Of a stretch of DNA of 64,000 nt, positions 37,641 through 46,794 are shown in pieces (position 1 is the stretch's first letter; each line of letters opens with the position of its first letter). The translations under genes were made by a program, and so were the position numbers. Below the pieces are notes generated by a model. That model was not told where the DNA came from and ran no database searches. It was given only the letters and a program-made list of their open reading frames with translations. Origin of the DNA: Halostagnicola sp. A-GB9-2 (lineage in GTDB: Archaea > Halobacteriota > Halobacteria > Halobacteriales > Natrialbaceae); assembly GCF_030068615.1 (NCBI RefSeq), contig NZ_JASJOC010000003.1, positions 248,001-312,000 on the forward strand. Reading direction: 5' to 3'.

Positions 37641-38789
37641 CTATCGCTCGTCGACTGAGATGAGGTCCTGATCCTCGGGACCGGTGTAGCGTGCGCGTGG
37701 TCGGATGAGTCGGTTGTCCTCCTGGTACTCGAGGACGTGTGCGATCCAGCCGCTCGAGCGGCTCATCGCGAAGATCGGGGTGTACATATCGATCGGGATG
37801 CCAAGCTGATAGTAGACCGAGCCGGAGTAGAAGTCGACGTTCGGGGCGATCCCCTTCCCGACGAGTCCCTTATTATCGGTGAGGTAGTCCTCGATCGTGT
37901 TCGTGATGTCGTCCCACTTCGAGTTGCCGGTTTCGGCGAGTTCGCGGCTTCGCTCCTGCAGGATTTTCGCCCGCGGGTCCTTGACGTTGTAGACGCGGTG
38001 TCCCCAGCCGGGAATGCGCCGACCTTCCTCGGTCGCCTGTTCGACCCACTCGAGGGGATCGAGGCCGCTCTCGTCGATCTCGATGAGCACTTCCATGACG
38101 TCCTGATTCGCGCCGCCGTGGAGCGGCCCCGAGAGGGCACCGATGCCGCCGGTGACTGCGGAGTAGATGTCGGCCATGGTCGAGCCGATGACCATCGAGG
38201 TGAACGTCGAGGCGTTGAGGCCGTGATCGGCGTGGAGGATCAGCGCTTGATCGAACGTTTCGGCGGCGACCTCGTCCGGCTGTTCGCCGGTCATCATATA
38301 GAGGAAATTCGCCGCGAGGCCGAGGTCAGGGTCGGGATCGACGGGCGTTTCGCCCTGCCGATACCGTTCGAACGCCGCGAGGATCGTCGGGATCTTGGCC
38401 GTGATCCGGCGACCCTTTCGGAGTGACGCCTCGCGATCCGCCGGATCTGCGTCGGGTTCGGGTTCGGAGGCAGAAAGCATCGAGACGCCGGTGCGCATCG
38501 CCGCCATCGGTTGCTCGCCGGCATCGGCCAGCGCCTCGACCGTCTCGAGAATGTTGTCGTCGACGGCACGTTCTGCGGCCATCGCGCTGGAAAACTCGGC
38601 AAGTACCTCCTCGTTCGGAAGTTGGCCGTGCCAGAGAAGATACGCGACTTCTTCGTAGCTCGCCCCGCGGGCGAGGTCTTCGATGGTGTACCCGCGATAA
38701 ACCAGGCGACCCTCGTCGCCGTCGATGGAGCTGAGTCCTGACTCTGCGACCAACACTCCCTCCAGCCCTTTCTTGAGGTCGTCTGCCAT
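37641..38789 (-). CDS. gltA: citrate synthase
   Basis: 382 residues, type of archaea and Gram-positive bacteria. It condenses oxaloacetate and acetyl-CoA. Catalytic residues are His in ALSGPLHGGANQDVMEVL, His in IPGWGHRVYNVKDPRA and Asp in PNVDFYSGSVYYQLGIP. The N-terminus (MADDLKKGLEGVLVAESGLS) and C-terminus (RPRARYTGPEDQ) are as in other halophiles. Confidence 0.97.
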   Translation of the reverse strand: MADDLKKGLEGVLVAESGLSSIDGDEGRLVYRGYTIEDLARGASYEEVAYLLWHGQLPNEEVLAEFSSAMAAERAVDDNILETVEALADAGEQPMAAMRTGVSMLSASEPEPDADPADREASLRKGRRITAKIPTILAAFERYRQGETPVDPDPDLGLAANFLYMMTGEQPDEVAAETFDQALILHADHGLNASTFTSMVIGSTMADIYSAVTGGIGALSGPLHGGANQDVMEVLIEIDESGLDPLEWVEQATEEGRRIPGWGHRVYNVKDPRAKILQERSRELAETGNSKWDDITNTIEDYLTDNKGLVGKGIAPNVDFYSGSVYYQLGIPIDMYTPIFAMSRSSGWIAHVLEYQEDNRLIRPRARYTGPEDQDLISVDER

Positions 38790-38995
38790 ACCTGTCGTTT
38801 CGGACCCCGATGGAAAAGTATTGTCGTTTGTCCGCTGTCACGGCCGAATGCGGGCGATGTTCCGGTTACTGGGTGGAACACCGAAATTTTCGTGAATATA
38901 TCGATTTCGACGATTTTACTATAAATAGAACTATTGTCCGAGTTAATCGCGCGGAAAATATACGAACGTAAATCAGAAACTCGTCGAGCGATTCA

Positions 38996-39169
38996 TCACT
39001 CGTCCCGAATGGATTCGACAGCCCACGAGACGAGGACAAATCCGATCACGGCGATGACGGCGATAGATAGCGTGAATTCGCCGCGAATGGCTATCTGGAA
39101 GATGAGAATTGCGGCCAATAAGATGGCCGCCTGCCAGAGATAGTCCGGAACCGAATCGAAACGGGTCAT
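38996..39169 (-). CDS. small two-helix membrane protein
   Basis: 57 residues: MTRFDSVPDYLWQAAIL, a first helix AAILLAAILIFQIAI, the loop RGEFT and a second helix LSIAVIAVIGFVLVSWAV, ending ESIRDE. ATG 39169 chosen; the frame upstream loses membrane character. Unknown function. Confidence 0.7.
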   Translation of the reverse strand: MTRFDSVPDYLWQAAILLAAILIFQIAIRGEFTLSIAVIAVIGFVLVSWAVESIRDE

Positions 39170-39338
39170 GGCTATCGGTCGTTCGACGGCCCCCAAGTAA
39201 CTGTCGAACGTCCGGAACCCGTCGAATCCCCTAACAACGGAACGCGTGGTCCCGATTACGACCGGCCGAGAGCGCCGCCCCGAACGACGCGTCATCTCGA
39301 GAGCGAATGTATCGAAGCCGGATCGGCCGAACGCGGTG

Positions 39339-39695
39339 CTATCGACCGAGTTTCTCGCGGCCGATTTTCACGCCGGTCGGAGTGATGATGATCTGGTCGT
39401 CACCTTTCCGAACGATGTCGCCGTCGACTTCGTTCGCGACCTGTCGAAGTTCGTCGACGATGTGTTCGACCGTCTTGTCGTTGGTGCGTAATCGCGTGAT
39501 ATCGGCGATAACGATATCGCCGTCGTAGACGGTATCTTTGATGTCGATGGCGGCCTCCTGTCCGTCGACCTCTGCCACGTGTACCTGCATCGCCGCTTCG
39601 GTCGTGTTGTCGGTAACGTCGTCGAGATTCAACTCGACGTAATCCTCAGCGGATCGGGACTGGTCCCCGCCGAGAATTTTGGTCATAAGTCCCAT
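39339..39695 (-). CDS. sepF: cell division protein SepF
   Basis: 118 residues. MGLMTKILGG is an amphipathic membrane-targeting helix; the SepF core follows: AEDYVELNLDD, MQVHVAEVDGQEAAIDIKDTVYDGDIVIAD, LRTNDKTVEHIVDELRQVANEVDGDI and a final IIITPTGVKIGREKLGR. In Haloferax SepF anchors FtsZ1/FtsZ2 to the membrane at midcell and is essential. ATG 39695 rather than 39701 puts the targeting helix first. Divergent from the tfb gene. Confidence 0.95.
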   Translation of the reverse strand: MGLMTKILGGDQSRSAEDYVELNLDDVTDNTTEAAMQVHVAEVDGQEAAIDIKDTVYDGDIVIADITRLRTNDKTVEHIVDELRQVANEVDGDIVRKGDDQIIITPTGVKIGREKLGR

Positions 39696-39840
39696 TGACA
39701 AAATCCAGCCTCGCCGTGAGTATAGTTCTTACGTCAGACACCGTCTGGATTGAACGAACAACGGCGACGAGAACAATTCGCCGAGGCCAAGTTTGCCGCG
39801 AGCCGAAAGCGCCCGGGTCGAGTATAATATTCTATGTTGA

Positions 39841-39850
39841 CATATTATAG
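39841..39850 (+). promoter_or_regulatory. TATA-like region upstream of tfb
   Basis: CATATTATAG, with a second element TATAATAT at 39823-39830, forms the only strong promoter signal before the tfb gene. Confidence 0.5.
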
Positions 39851-39978
39851 GATCGAATGCCTTCGAAATGGGCTTGAAACAGCAGACGAATCGATCCCCG
39901 TCGTTCTCGAGGACGGTCGAATCACGGGTCTCGCGGTGGGGAGGTGTTAAGGTACCAGGAAGCGAGTACCAATACGAA

Positions 39979-40944
39979 ATGGAAAGTCCCACCCGTCAGC
40001 GCGAGCGTGAAACCGAACCGGAGCAGGAAGCGCACGAGTCGGATGGAGAACGGGTGTGTGCTGAATGTGAATCCGGAACACTCGTCAACAGCGACGATCA
40101 GGGCGAACTCGTCTGCGATCACTGCGGATTGATCGCCGAAGAGACAAACATCGATCGCGGCCCGGAGTGGCGCGCGTTCAATCATTCGGAACGCCAGAAC
40201 AAGTCCCGCGTCGGCGCGCCGACGACGAAAACGATGCACGATAAGGGACTGACGACGTCGATCGACTGGAAGAATCAGGACGCCTACGGCCGCTCGCTTT
40301 CGGCGGACAAGCGCAGTCAGATGCGACGGCTCCGCAAGTGGCAGGAACGAATCCGGACCAAGGACGCCGGCGAACGAAACCTGCAGTTTGCGCTGTCGGA
40401 AACCGATCGGATGGCTTCCGCGCTGGCGATCCCCCGTTCCGTTCGGGAAGTCGCCTGTGTGATGTATCGCCGCGCGCTCGACGAAAACCTCATTCGCGGC
40501 CGATCGATCGAGGGCGTCGCAACGAGTACGTTGTACGCGGCCTGTCGGATGGAGGGGATTCCGCGGTCGCTCGAGGAAGTTGCCGCCGTCTCCCGCGTCG
40601 ACCGCAAGGAAATCGGTCGAACCTACCGGTACATCGCACAGGAACTGTCGCTGAAAATGGAGCCGGTCAACCCGAAAAAGTACGTTCCGCGCTTTTGCTC
40701 GGAACTCGAGCTCTCGGAGGAAGTCCAGGGGAAAGCGAACGAGATCATCGATACGACGACGGAGAAAGGACTGCTCTCGGGTAAGTCGCCAACGGGCTAC
40801 GCCGCCGCCGCGATCTACGCTAGCTCGTTACTGTGTAACCAGAAAAAGACCCAGCGCGAAGTTGCCGACGTTGCACAGGTCACCGAGGTCACGATTCGAA
40901 ATCGGTATCAAGAGCAGATCGAAGCGATGGGCATTCACGAGTAA
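39979..40944 (+). CDS. tfb: transcription initiation factor IIB (TFB)
   Basis: 321 residues. The N-terminal zinc ribbon is [15 protein letters not shown] and [12 protein letters not shown]. The B-reader/linker region is [20 protein letters not shown] with TTSIDW. Two cyclin repeats follow ([39 protein letters not shown]), and the end [21 protein letters not shown] is canonical. It bridges TBP-promoter DNA and RNA polymerase. Haloarchaea carry several TFBs, so the promoter specificity of this one is unknown. An in-frame ATG at 39868 close to the TATA element would add 37 atypical residues. Confidence 0.96.
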   Translation: MESPTRQRERETEPEQEAHESDGERVCAECESGTLVNSDDQGELVCDHCGLIAEETNIDRGPEWRAFNHSERQNKSRVGAPTTKTMHDKGLTTSIDWKNQDAYGRSLSADKRSQMRRLRKWQERIRTKDAGERNLQFALSETDRMASALAIPRSVREVACVMYRRALDENLIRGRSIEGVATSTLYAACRMEGIPRSLEEVAAVSRVDRKEIGRTYRYIAQELSLKMEPVNPKKYVPRFCSELELSEEVQGKANEIIDTTTEKGLLSGKSPTGYAAAAIYASSLLCNQKKTQREVADVAQVTEVTIRNRYQEQIEAMGIHE

Positions 40945-40988
40945 GAAGGGAAAATACGAGAGCGGATAATTACGCGCTATTTTCGACG

Positions 40989-41468
40989 TTATCCGGAGAA
41001 TTCGTAGAGATCGTCGCCGACGTGATGAAGCGAGTCGACGACTTTCCCTTCCTCACCCACCATCTGCGTGCCGTCGACGCGGGCACGACCGACCGCGAGT
41101 ATCTTTCCGTGTGACTCCTCGGCGATGACGACGAGATCGCCGTCGTCGATGTCTCCAGACGCCTCCGTGATGCCGGGACGCATGACATCTGCGCCGTCGC
41201 TGACGAACGAGATCGCGCCGGAGTCGACGGTTACCAGCCGCTTTTCGGGCTCGTAGACGTTTGCCCCGCGAACCGTAAGAAACGGCTCTTCGTCGAAGTA
41301 CGCGATTCTGGGTTCCCCGTCGACGAGGATAACCTCCCAGTCGACCGCTTCGAACTCGACGCGTTCGTAGGCGTCGCCGTCGAGTTCGATGCCGAGCTGG
41401 TTGGCAAGCGTCGTCTCGAGATCAGAGACGACATCGCTGCGGAGATGGTGTCGAGATTTAACCTCCAT
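40989..41468 (-). CDS. PUA-domain RNA-binding protein
   Basis: 159 residues. The first 80 form a pre-PUA module (MEVKSRHHLRSDVVSDLE; LILVDGEPRIAYFDEEP-like strand WEVILVDGEPRIA). The C-terminal PUA domain is RLVTVDSGAISFVSDGADVMRPGITE, DIDDGDLVVIAEESHGKILAVGRA and a final helix-strand. PUA modules bind tRNA or rRNA; archaeal members of this type resemble the MCT-1/Tma20 group. Start ATG 41468 is the conserved MEVKSRH; upstream sequence in frame is not family-like. Confidence 0.88.
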   Translation of the reverse strand: MEVKSRHHLRSDVVSDLETTLANQLGIELDGDAYERVEFEAVDWEVILVDGEPRIAYFDEEPFLTVRGANVYEPEKRLVTVDSGAISFVSDGADVMRPGITEASGDIDDGDLVVIAEESHGKILAVGRARVDGTQMVGEEGKVVDSLHHVGDDLYEFSG

Positions 41469-41621
41469 GCTCGTGTGCACGGGTGGTTCGTGTATAAAAC
41501 GACCGTTCTCGGGGCCGGATTCATCGGCGCTGTGGATCGTTCGATTGCTCGCCCCGGCGGACAATCGCCGTCATCAACGGGTGTGGTAATCGCTAAGTAC
41601 TCTCGCACCCACCCGGTGGGT

Positions 41622-41912
41622 ATGTGGTCCGTCAGCTCCGATACCGAGACGGTCACCTGCGTCGCCTGCGGCGAGACCGTCGAACGTGAGATGGCTCGAG
41701 AGTACGATAAGTACGGCAACCGCTGGGAGCGCGATGGGAAGTGCTTCGAGTACTTCTGTACGTCTTGTCACGACGAACTCTGTCATCACGCTCGAGCCGA
41801 ACTCGAGGACTTGTTGGTCGATATCGAGGCGGGGGGACACTCCCAGCTCGAGTTTCTGACTCGCTACGTTGCGACCGTCGAGGATCGGTACGGCCCGCTC
41901 GAGGAGCGGTGA
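41622..41912 (+). CDS. zinc-finger protein, DUF7562-like
   Basis: 96 residues. VTCVACGETVERE and EYFCTSCHDELCHHARAELE give two CxxC pairs (plus a CHH), with the conserved-looking REMAREYDKYGNRWERDGKC between. The helical C-terminus ends ATVEDRYGPLEER. The arrangement matches a haloarchaeal family I know as DUF7562; function unknown. Located between the PUA gene (divergent) and the RNB gene (same strand, 86 bases downstream). Confidence 0.7.
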   Translation: MWSVSSDTETVTCVACGETVEREMAREYDKYGNRWERDGKCFEYFCTSCHDELCHHARAELEDLLVDIEAGGHSQLEFLTRYVATVEDRYGPLEER

Positions 41913-41998
41913 GCGAAGCTGGTTGGAGCGTTCGAGTTTCGAAGTAAGGAGGAAGTCGTCCCGACACGGCTTTCAGGGACACGTCCGTACGCATCCGT

Positions 41999-43297
41999 AT
42001 GAGCGACGAGACACAGGCCGACGCAGGCACGGCCGAAGGGCAGGGCCCGGTCGAGATCTCTGAGGATCTCGCCCGTCACCTCGAGAACAAGCGCGAGGAG
42101 TTATTCGAGAAGTTCGAGATCCGCGACGAGTTTCCACAGGAGGTCCTCGATGAGGCCGAGGAACGCACGCAGAACGTTCAGGCAGAGATCAGCGACGAGA
42201 TCGACGACCGGGAGGATCTTCGCGACCTGACGACCTGGACGACCGACCCGATCGACGCCCAGGACTTCGACGACGCGATTTCAGTCGAAGAGCGCGAAGA
42301 AGAGTACGTCCTCTGGGTTCACATCGCCGACGTTACCCACTACGTCAACCCGGAAACGGCGATGTGGGACGAGGCCGTCGAGCGCGGGAATACGGTCTAT
42401 CTCCCGGCGTACACCATCCACATGTTGCCACCGGTTCTGGCCGAATCGGTTTGCTCGCTCGTTCCCGACGAGGAGCGCTTCGCCCACACGGTCGAGATGC
42501 ACCTCGACAAGGAGAACCTTTCCTACGAGACGATCGACATCTACAAATCGGTCATCGAATCCGACGAGCGACTCACCTACTCGCAGGCCGAAAACCGACT
42601 CGAGGATCCCGACGCGCCGTTGCACGAGGAGAACAAACTGGTCCACAAGCTCGCCGACCGGATGCACGAGATCCGCAAGGAAGACGGCTCGCTCGTGCTC
42701 AATCCGAGCCGGGATCGCGCCCACACCATCATCGAGGAGTGCATGCTGAAGGCGAACAAAGCCGTCACACACGAGCTCATGTGGTCTCGCGGCGTCGAAG
42801 CGATGTATCGGGTTCACCCACAGCCCAGCCCCGACGAGTGGTCGAAGGCGCTCCAGGAGATTCAGGATCTCGACGGCGTTTCGATCCCCGGCGACAAGTG
42901 GGAGGACCCGCGAATGGCGGTCAATGCGACGCTCGAGGACGCCCCGGGTCGCCAACTCGACAAGATCCAGTGGGCGGTGATGAAGGTCATGCCCCGCGCC
43001 CGGTACATGAACGATCCCTTCGGCGGTCATCACGCGCTGAACTTCGAGATTTACGGCCACTTCACGAGTCCCATCCGGCGGCTGTCGGATCTGATCAATC
43101 ACTGGATCGTCTACCAGAACGACGTGCCCGAGAACCTCGTGGCCCTCTGTGACCGAGCCAGCGATAGGCAGAAAGACGCCGAACAGTGCGAACGCGAGTA
43201 CAAGACGTTCCTGCAGGAAGTCGGCCTCGATCCGACCGCGGTCAACAACCGCGGCATCGAAGTCGTCGAGGAAAGCGAGGCCGAAAACACGCTCTGA
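41999..43297 (+). CDS. RNB-domain exoribonuclease (RNase R-like)
   Basis: 432 residues consisting of an RNB catalytic domain only, with no cold-shock or S1 domains. The acidic metal-binding cluster is TDPIDAQDFDDAISVE, HIADVTHYVNPETAMWDEA is motif-like, MLPPVLAESVCSLVPDEER is the FPMLP-type loop, and HFTSPIRRLSDLINH carries the terminal RNB arginines. Halophiles lack the exosome, and the Haloferax RNB-only RNase R homologue is essential for RNA decay, so the same role is likely. The first 45 residues are an acidic helical extension. Confidence 0.93.
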   Translation: MSDETQADAGTAEGQGPVEISEDLARHLENKREELFEKFEIRDEFPQEVLDEAEERTQNVQAEISDEIDDREDLRDLTTWTTDPIDAQDFDDAISVEEREEEYVLWVHIADVTHYVNPETAMWDEAVERGNTVYLPAYTIHMLPPVLAESVCSLVPDEERFAHTVEMHLDKENLSYETIDIYKSVIESDERLTYSQAENRLEDPDAPLHEENKLVHKLADRMHEIRKEDGSLVLNPSRDRAHTIIEECMLKANKAVTHELMWSRGVEAMYRVHPQPSPDEWSKALQEIQDLDGVSIPGDKWEDPRMAVNATLEDAPGRQLDKIQWAVMKVMPRARYMNDPFGGHHALNFEIYGHFTSPIRRLSDLINHWIVYQNDVPENLVALCDRASDRQKDAEQCEREYKTFLQEVGLDPTAVNNRGIEVVEESEAENTL

Positions 43298-43336
43298 GAG
43301 GGTCCGATTCTTGAAGTAGTCTATTCTCGAGGCGGG

Positions 43337-43981
43337 CTATTTTGAGGGGGCTTTCCCAGACGCGCTCTCTGACAGCGGTTTTTCGTAGACGTGCTCCTCG
43401 ACTGGGTCATCGATCGAGCCCCTGTCATCGATAATCTCGTCGAGGCCACTCGCTTTGGTCTCGATACGTTCGAAACCGATCGATTCGTAGAACGAGATGC
43501 CGACCGTGTTGCCCGCGAGGACGTTCAACCTGAGCCGCTCGAACGACTCTTCGAGTTCTCGCTCGACACCCTCGAGTAACGTCGACCCGACGCTGTTGTC
43601 CCACGCGTCAGGATCGACGTAGATCCGATTGAGTTCGGCGGTCGTCTCCGCATGTCGGGTTGTGTCGTCTCCGCTGTCTGCAGGAGTTGCCTGGGCGAAG
43701 CCGACTGGCGACATTGACCTGTCGTCTTCACTGGGCTCGACTACCGTTTTGACCCCGCTCGGAGCGGTCTTCTCGAGGGTTCCGATCAGGAAGACATCCG
43801 TTTCACGACGAGCCGTTCGCTGGATGCTTTCTTCGAGGGCGCTCTCGGTGTACCATTTGTCGATCAGCGCTTCGATCGCTTCGGAGCCGAGTATTTCATC
43901 GTAGGCCGCGTGCCAGCTATCGCGGGCTATCCGACGAATAGCCGAAACGTCCTCGAGTGTCACTGGTCTAACTTGTGGCAT
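43337..43981 (-). CDS. GNAT-family N-acetyltransferase
   Basis: 214 residues. VRPVTLEDVSAIRRIARDSWHAAYDEIL starts a GNAT fold; acetyl-CoA-binding region is LNRIYVDPDAWDNSVGSTLLEGVEREL (motif A with the Q/RxxGxG/A loop reduced to NSVGSTL), and LNVLAGNTVGISFYESIGFERIE is motif B. An acidic insertion (about 80-110) lies between strands 3 and 4. Substrate unknown. Confidence 0.85.
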   Translation of the reverse strand: MPQVRPVTLEDVSAIRRIARDSWHAAYDEILGSEAIEALIDKWYTESALEESIQRTARRETDVFLIGTLEKTAPSGVKTVVEPSEDDRSMSPVGFAQATPADSGDDTTRHAETTAELNRIYVDPDAWDNSVGSTLLEGVERELEESFERLRLNVLAGNTVGISFYESIGFERIETKASGLDEIIDDRGSIDDPVEEHVYEKPLSESASGKAPSK

Positions 43982-44164
43982 TTCGGCTCAAGTATCGCCG
44001 GGAACTGATAAACAAGTTGTGGTGGTGTGGGAAGGTTACTGACGACGAAACGCCGTCTGCGGATTCGAACGGTAGACTCGAATCTCGAGTCAGAACGTCG
44101 CACGAGCTAAGTGATACTAACCGGTGATTCGGAACGCTCGGGGGCGATCGGCTTCGACCGACGA

Positions 44165-44584
44165 TCAGAAGAGACCGAGATTGACCGCGTACGGCCACGA
44201 AGTAGCGCCGAGCGCGAGGAATACGAGTGACGCACCGAGCAGCCCGACGTTCTTCAGAAAGCTGTTCACTTCACCTTGTTTTTGCTCCTCAGGGGCGTTC
44301 CAGAAGTCGTGCATCTTCGGCGTGACGACGACGAAGAAGACGACGAGTGCTCCCGCGGCAAGGATCGGGAAGACGCCGAGGGCGATCCCTAGTCCACTAA
44401 AGAGCAACATCGCACCCGATACCGGAATCGCGACCGACGCCGCAGGAACGCCTTTCGCTTCGGCGTACCCGACCATCCCTTCCATGTCGAGGAAGTGATT
44501 GAGGCCGGTAAACGCGATAACCAGACCGAACAGTATTCGACCGACTAACAGCAGTTCTCCGCTCATGGAATTCTCGAGCACCAT
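44165..44584 (-). CDS. DoxX-family membrane protein
   Basis: 139 residues with four helices: LLVGRILFGLVIAFTGLNHF, AASVAIPVSGAMLLFSGLGIAL, FPILAAGALVVFFVVVTP and NVGLLGASLVFLALGATS. HDFWNAPEEQKQGEVNSFLKN between helices 3 and 4 is typical of DoxX/DoxD-like proteins. Such proteins are linked to redox or sulfur metabolism in some organisms, with no clear role here. ATG 44584 is chosen because GGGTGAG lies about 8 bases upstream; ATG 44566 is possible. Confidence 0.88.
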   Translation of the reverse strand: MVLENSMSGELLLVGRILFGLVIAFTGLNHFLDMEGMVGYAEAKGVPAASVAIPVSGAMLLFSGLGIALGVFPILAAGALVVFFVVVTPKMHDFWNAPEEQKQGEVNSFLKNVGLLGASLVFLALGATSWPYAVNLGLF

Positions 44585-45018
44585 CAGTTGCTCACCCGCG
44601 GTTCGGCGACAGCGTCGTTCGGCTTCGTCCAACCATCCATCGCTCCGTATTGTAGTTGCATTACGTAACCACGTTCGGCTCCGAACCGACATATATGTTT
44701 GCTGATGTTATTGTTATCAGGTATCCCCTGTGTTACCAACGCATTCGGTGACTGGGCGACTATCACTGCGAAAAAGATACCGTTATAAAAATACCAACAT
44801 GAATATGAAAAGAGCATAAAACCGGAAACGAGATTCGAGAATGCGGTGACGTGGGAGTTCGTCTCGAACCACCACCAGCCGTCACCTCGGCTGTTCATCC
44901 GACGCTCTTGAACGGAGCCGATGAATTGGAAAAGACTGTGCGATATGTTCCCAAGAGTTCCGATTGTCGGTGGAAATCCGCCATCCGATTTAAATAATGG
45001 CTCTACATAACGCTTCAC
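44585..45018. other. AT-rich divergent intergenic region
   Basis: 434 bases without a gene between the DoxX gene and the PAS transducer. AT-rich patches at about 44690-44830 contain no frame above 20 codons with plausible coding character. Confidence 0.5.
44988..44996 (+). promoter_or_regulatory. TATA box of the PAS transducer gene
   Basis: ATTTAAATA is centred 26-27 bases upstream of ATG 45019, indicating a leaderless transcript. Confidence 0.55.
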
Positions 45019-46755
45019 ATGCGCAACTCGTTGACGGGATTGGTTGGACTTACCAATCCGGAAGAACCGGAGGGGACCTCTACGGAATCTACGCCAGCAT
45101 CCGGTGAGACCGCCGCGTCGGAGTCGTTCGGTCTCACCGACGAGTGGGAAACGACCGATGGTGCGTTGGTCGACCCCGCCGGCGATGTCGAACGCGTTTC
45201 GACGGAAACGCCGTTCGGAGAGGCCACCGCGGAATCGATCATCGTCAGCTACCTTCGAGGCTCGAGCGATCCCATCTTCGTTATCGACTCGGACGGAAAC
45301 TTTACCCACTCGAACGCGGAGTGTCGCGACCTCTTCGGGCGCGTTCCCGGCGAACTACTCGAGAAGAACCTCTTCAACCTCGACGAGGCCGATAACTCCG
45401 TCATGAAGGAAGTCCTCGAGACCGAAGAGTCCATCCAGAACCTCGAGGGCGTCGTCGAGGTGGACGGCGAAACGATTCACGTCAGCCGAACGTTTTTCCC
45501 GCTGTTCGACGCCGCAGGAGAGCTCACCGGTGCGATCGAGATCAATCGCGACGTTTCCGAACGCGTCGAGGCGGTCAACCGTCAGGAGACCTTAGAGCAG
45601 TACCAGGCCTACCAGCAGGACGTCGTCGAATCCTTCCAGGGGTGGATGGACAGACTCAGCGGCGGCGATTTCACGATCGAGCCGGAGGTTCCGGAGCCGG
45701 AGGGTGACTTCGAGGAAGTGCAGGACGCCTACGACCGCTTTTCGACGATGGCCGAGGATCTCTCGAGCGCGATCGACACCATTCACGATGCGCTCGCGGA
45801 AGTGCGACACAACTCCGAGCAGTTGGCCCAGATCAGCGACGATCTCGTCGACGCGGCCGAAGAAACCTCCAGCGCGACCGCAGAGATCGAGCGGGCGAGC
45901 GAAGCCGTCGATTCGAAGACGAGCGAACAGGCGGAACAGGCCGCAGTCGCCGAGGAAAACGTCTCGAACCTTTCGGCGGCGATCGAGGAGATCACGGCGA
46001 ACGCGGGCACGATCGAGCAACGAGCCGCCGAGGCCAGTAATCGGACCGATCAGGGTGCGACGGAGGCCGAAACCGCACTCGAGCGAATGGACGAGTCGAT
46101 GGACGCGTCCGGGAAAACGGTGACGCAGGTCCAGACGCTCCAAAAGCAGATGAGCACGATCGGGGAGATGGCGGAACTCGTCAGCGAGATCGCCGACCAG
46201 ACGAACCTGCTGGCGGTCAACGCCAATATCGAAGCGGCTCGAGCCGACGGCTCCGGCGATCGGTTCGCGGTCGTCGCACAGGAGATCAAGCGCCTGGCGG
46301 ACGAGTCAAAAGACACCGCCGAGACGATCTCGAAAGACCTCGAGGGGATCCAGTCGGACGTCGAAGAGACCGTCGAAACGATCGAACGGAGCAATCACAC
46401 GGTCGAGACGAGCGCCGAGGCTGTCGATGGTGTCGTTGATCACATCGATGAAATCGACGACGCGGTCCAGGAAACGGACCGAGGGATTCAGAACATCGCT
46501 CGAGCGGCAGAAGATCAGGCCTCGGATGCACAGGCCGTCCAGGACGTCGTAAGCGACCTCTCCGAACGGAGCGCGGAGATCGACGATCGGATGGCGGCCG
46601 TCGCCACGAACATCGACCAGCAGACGGAGACGATCGACCGGATGGCAGATATTTCGGAAACGATCGACGAGATGGCCGTCGAAATGGAGACCCGCCTCGC
46701 CCGTTTCGAACTCGAGACGGTCGGGGCGGGAACCACCGCCCCGAAGGCGTCGTAG
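45019..46755 (+). CDS. soluble halobacterial transducer with PAS sensor
   Basis: 578 residues, a methyl-accepting chemotaxis protein without membrane helices. Residues 1-70 are an acidic, Thr/Ser-rich leader. A PAS domain lies at about 72-190 (SSDPIFVIDSDGNFTHSN; LFGRVPGELLEKNLF; GAIEINRDVSERVEA). After a short HAMP-like linker (LSGGDFTIEPEVPEPEGD) the long coiled coil leads to the signalling tip [21 protein letters not shown] and AVVAQEIKRLADESKDTAE. It should form a cytoplasmic array with CheA/CheW, sensing an internal signal, perhaps redox or energy state, through PAS; no cofactor residue can be assigned. The tail GTTAPKAS lacks a CheR tether. Confidence 0.93.
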   Translation: MRNSLTGLVGLTNPEEPEGTSTESTPASGETAASESFGLTDEWETTDGALVDPAGDVERVSTETPFGEATAESIIVSYLRGSSDPIFVIDSDGNFTHSNAECRDLFGRVPGELLEKNLFNLDEADNSVMKEVLETEESIQNLEGVVEVDGETIHVSRTFFPLFDAAGELTGAIEINRDVSERVEAVNRQETLEQYQAYQQDVVESFQGWMDRLSGGDFTIEPEVPEPEGDFEEVQDAYDRFSTMAEDLSSAIDTIHDALAEVRHNSEQLAQISDDLVDAAEETSSATAEIERASEAVDSKTSEQAEQAAVAEENVSNLSAAIEEITANAGTIEQRAAEASNRTDQGATEAETALERMDESMDASGKTVTQVQTLQKQMSTIGEMAELVSEIADQTNLLAVNANIEAARADGSGDRFAVVAQEIKRLADESKDTAETISKDLEGIQSDVEETVETIERSNHTVETSAEAVDGVVDHIDEIDDAVQETDRGIQNIARAAEDQASDAQAVQDVVSDLSERSAEIDDRMAAVATNIDQQTETIDRMADISETIDEMAVEMETRLARFELETVGAGTTAPKAS

Positions 46756-46794
46756 TACGCGATTCGGCTCCGGTCGTGTCGAAGTCGTTTTCCG

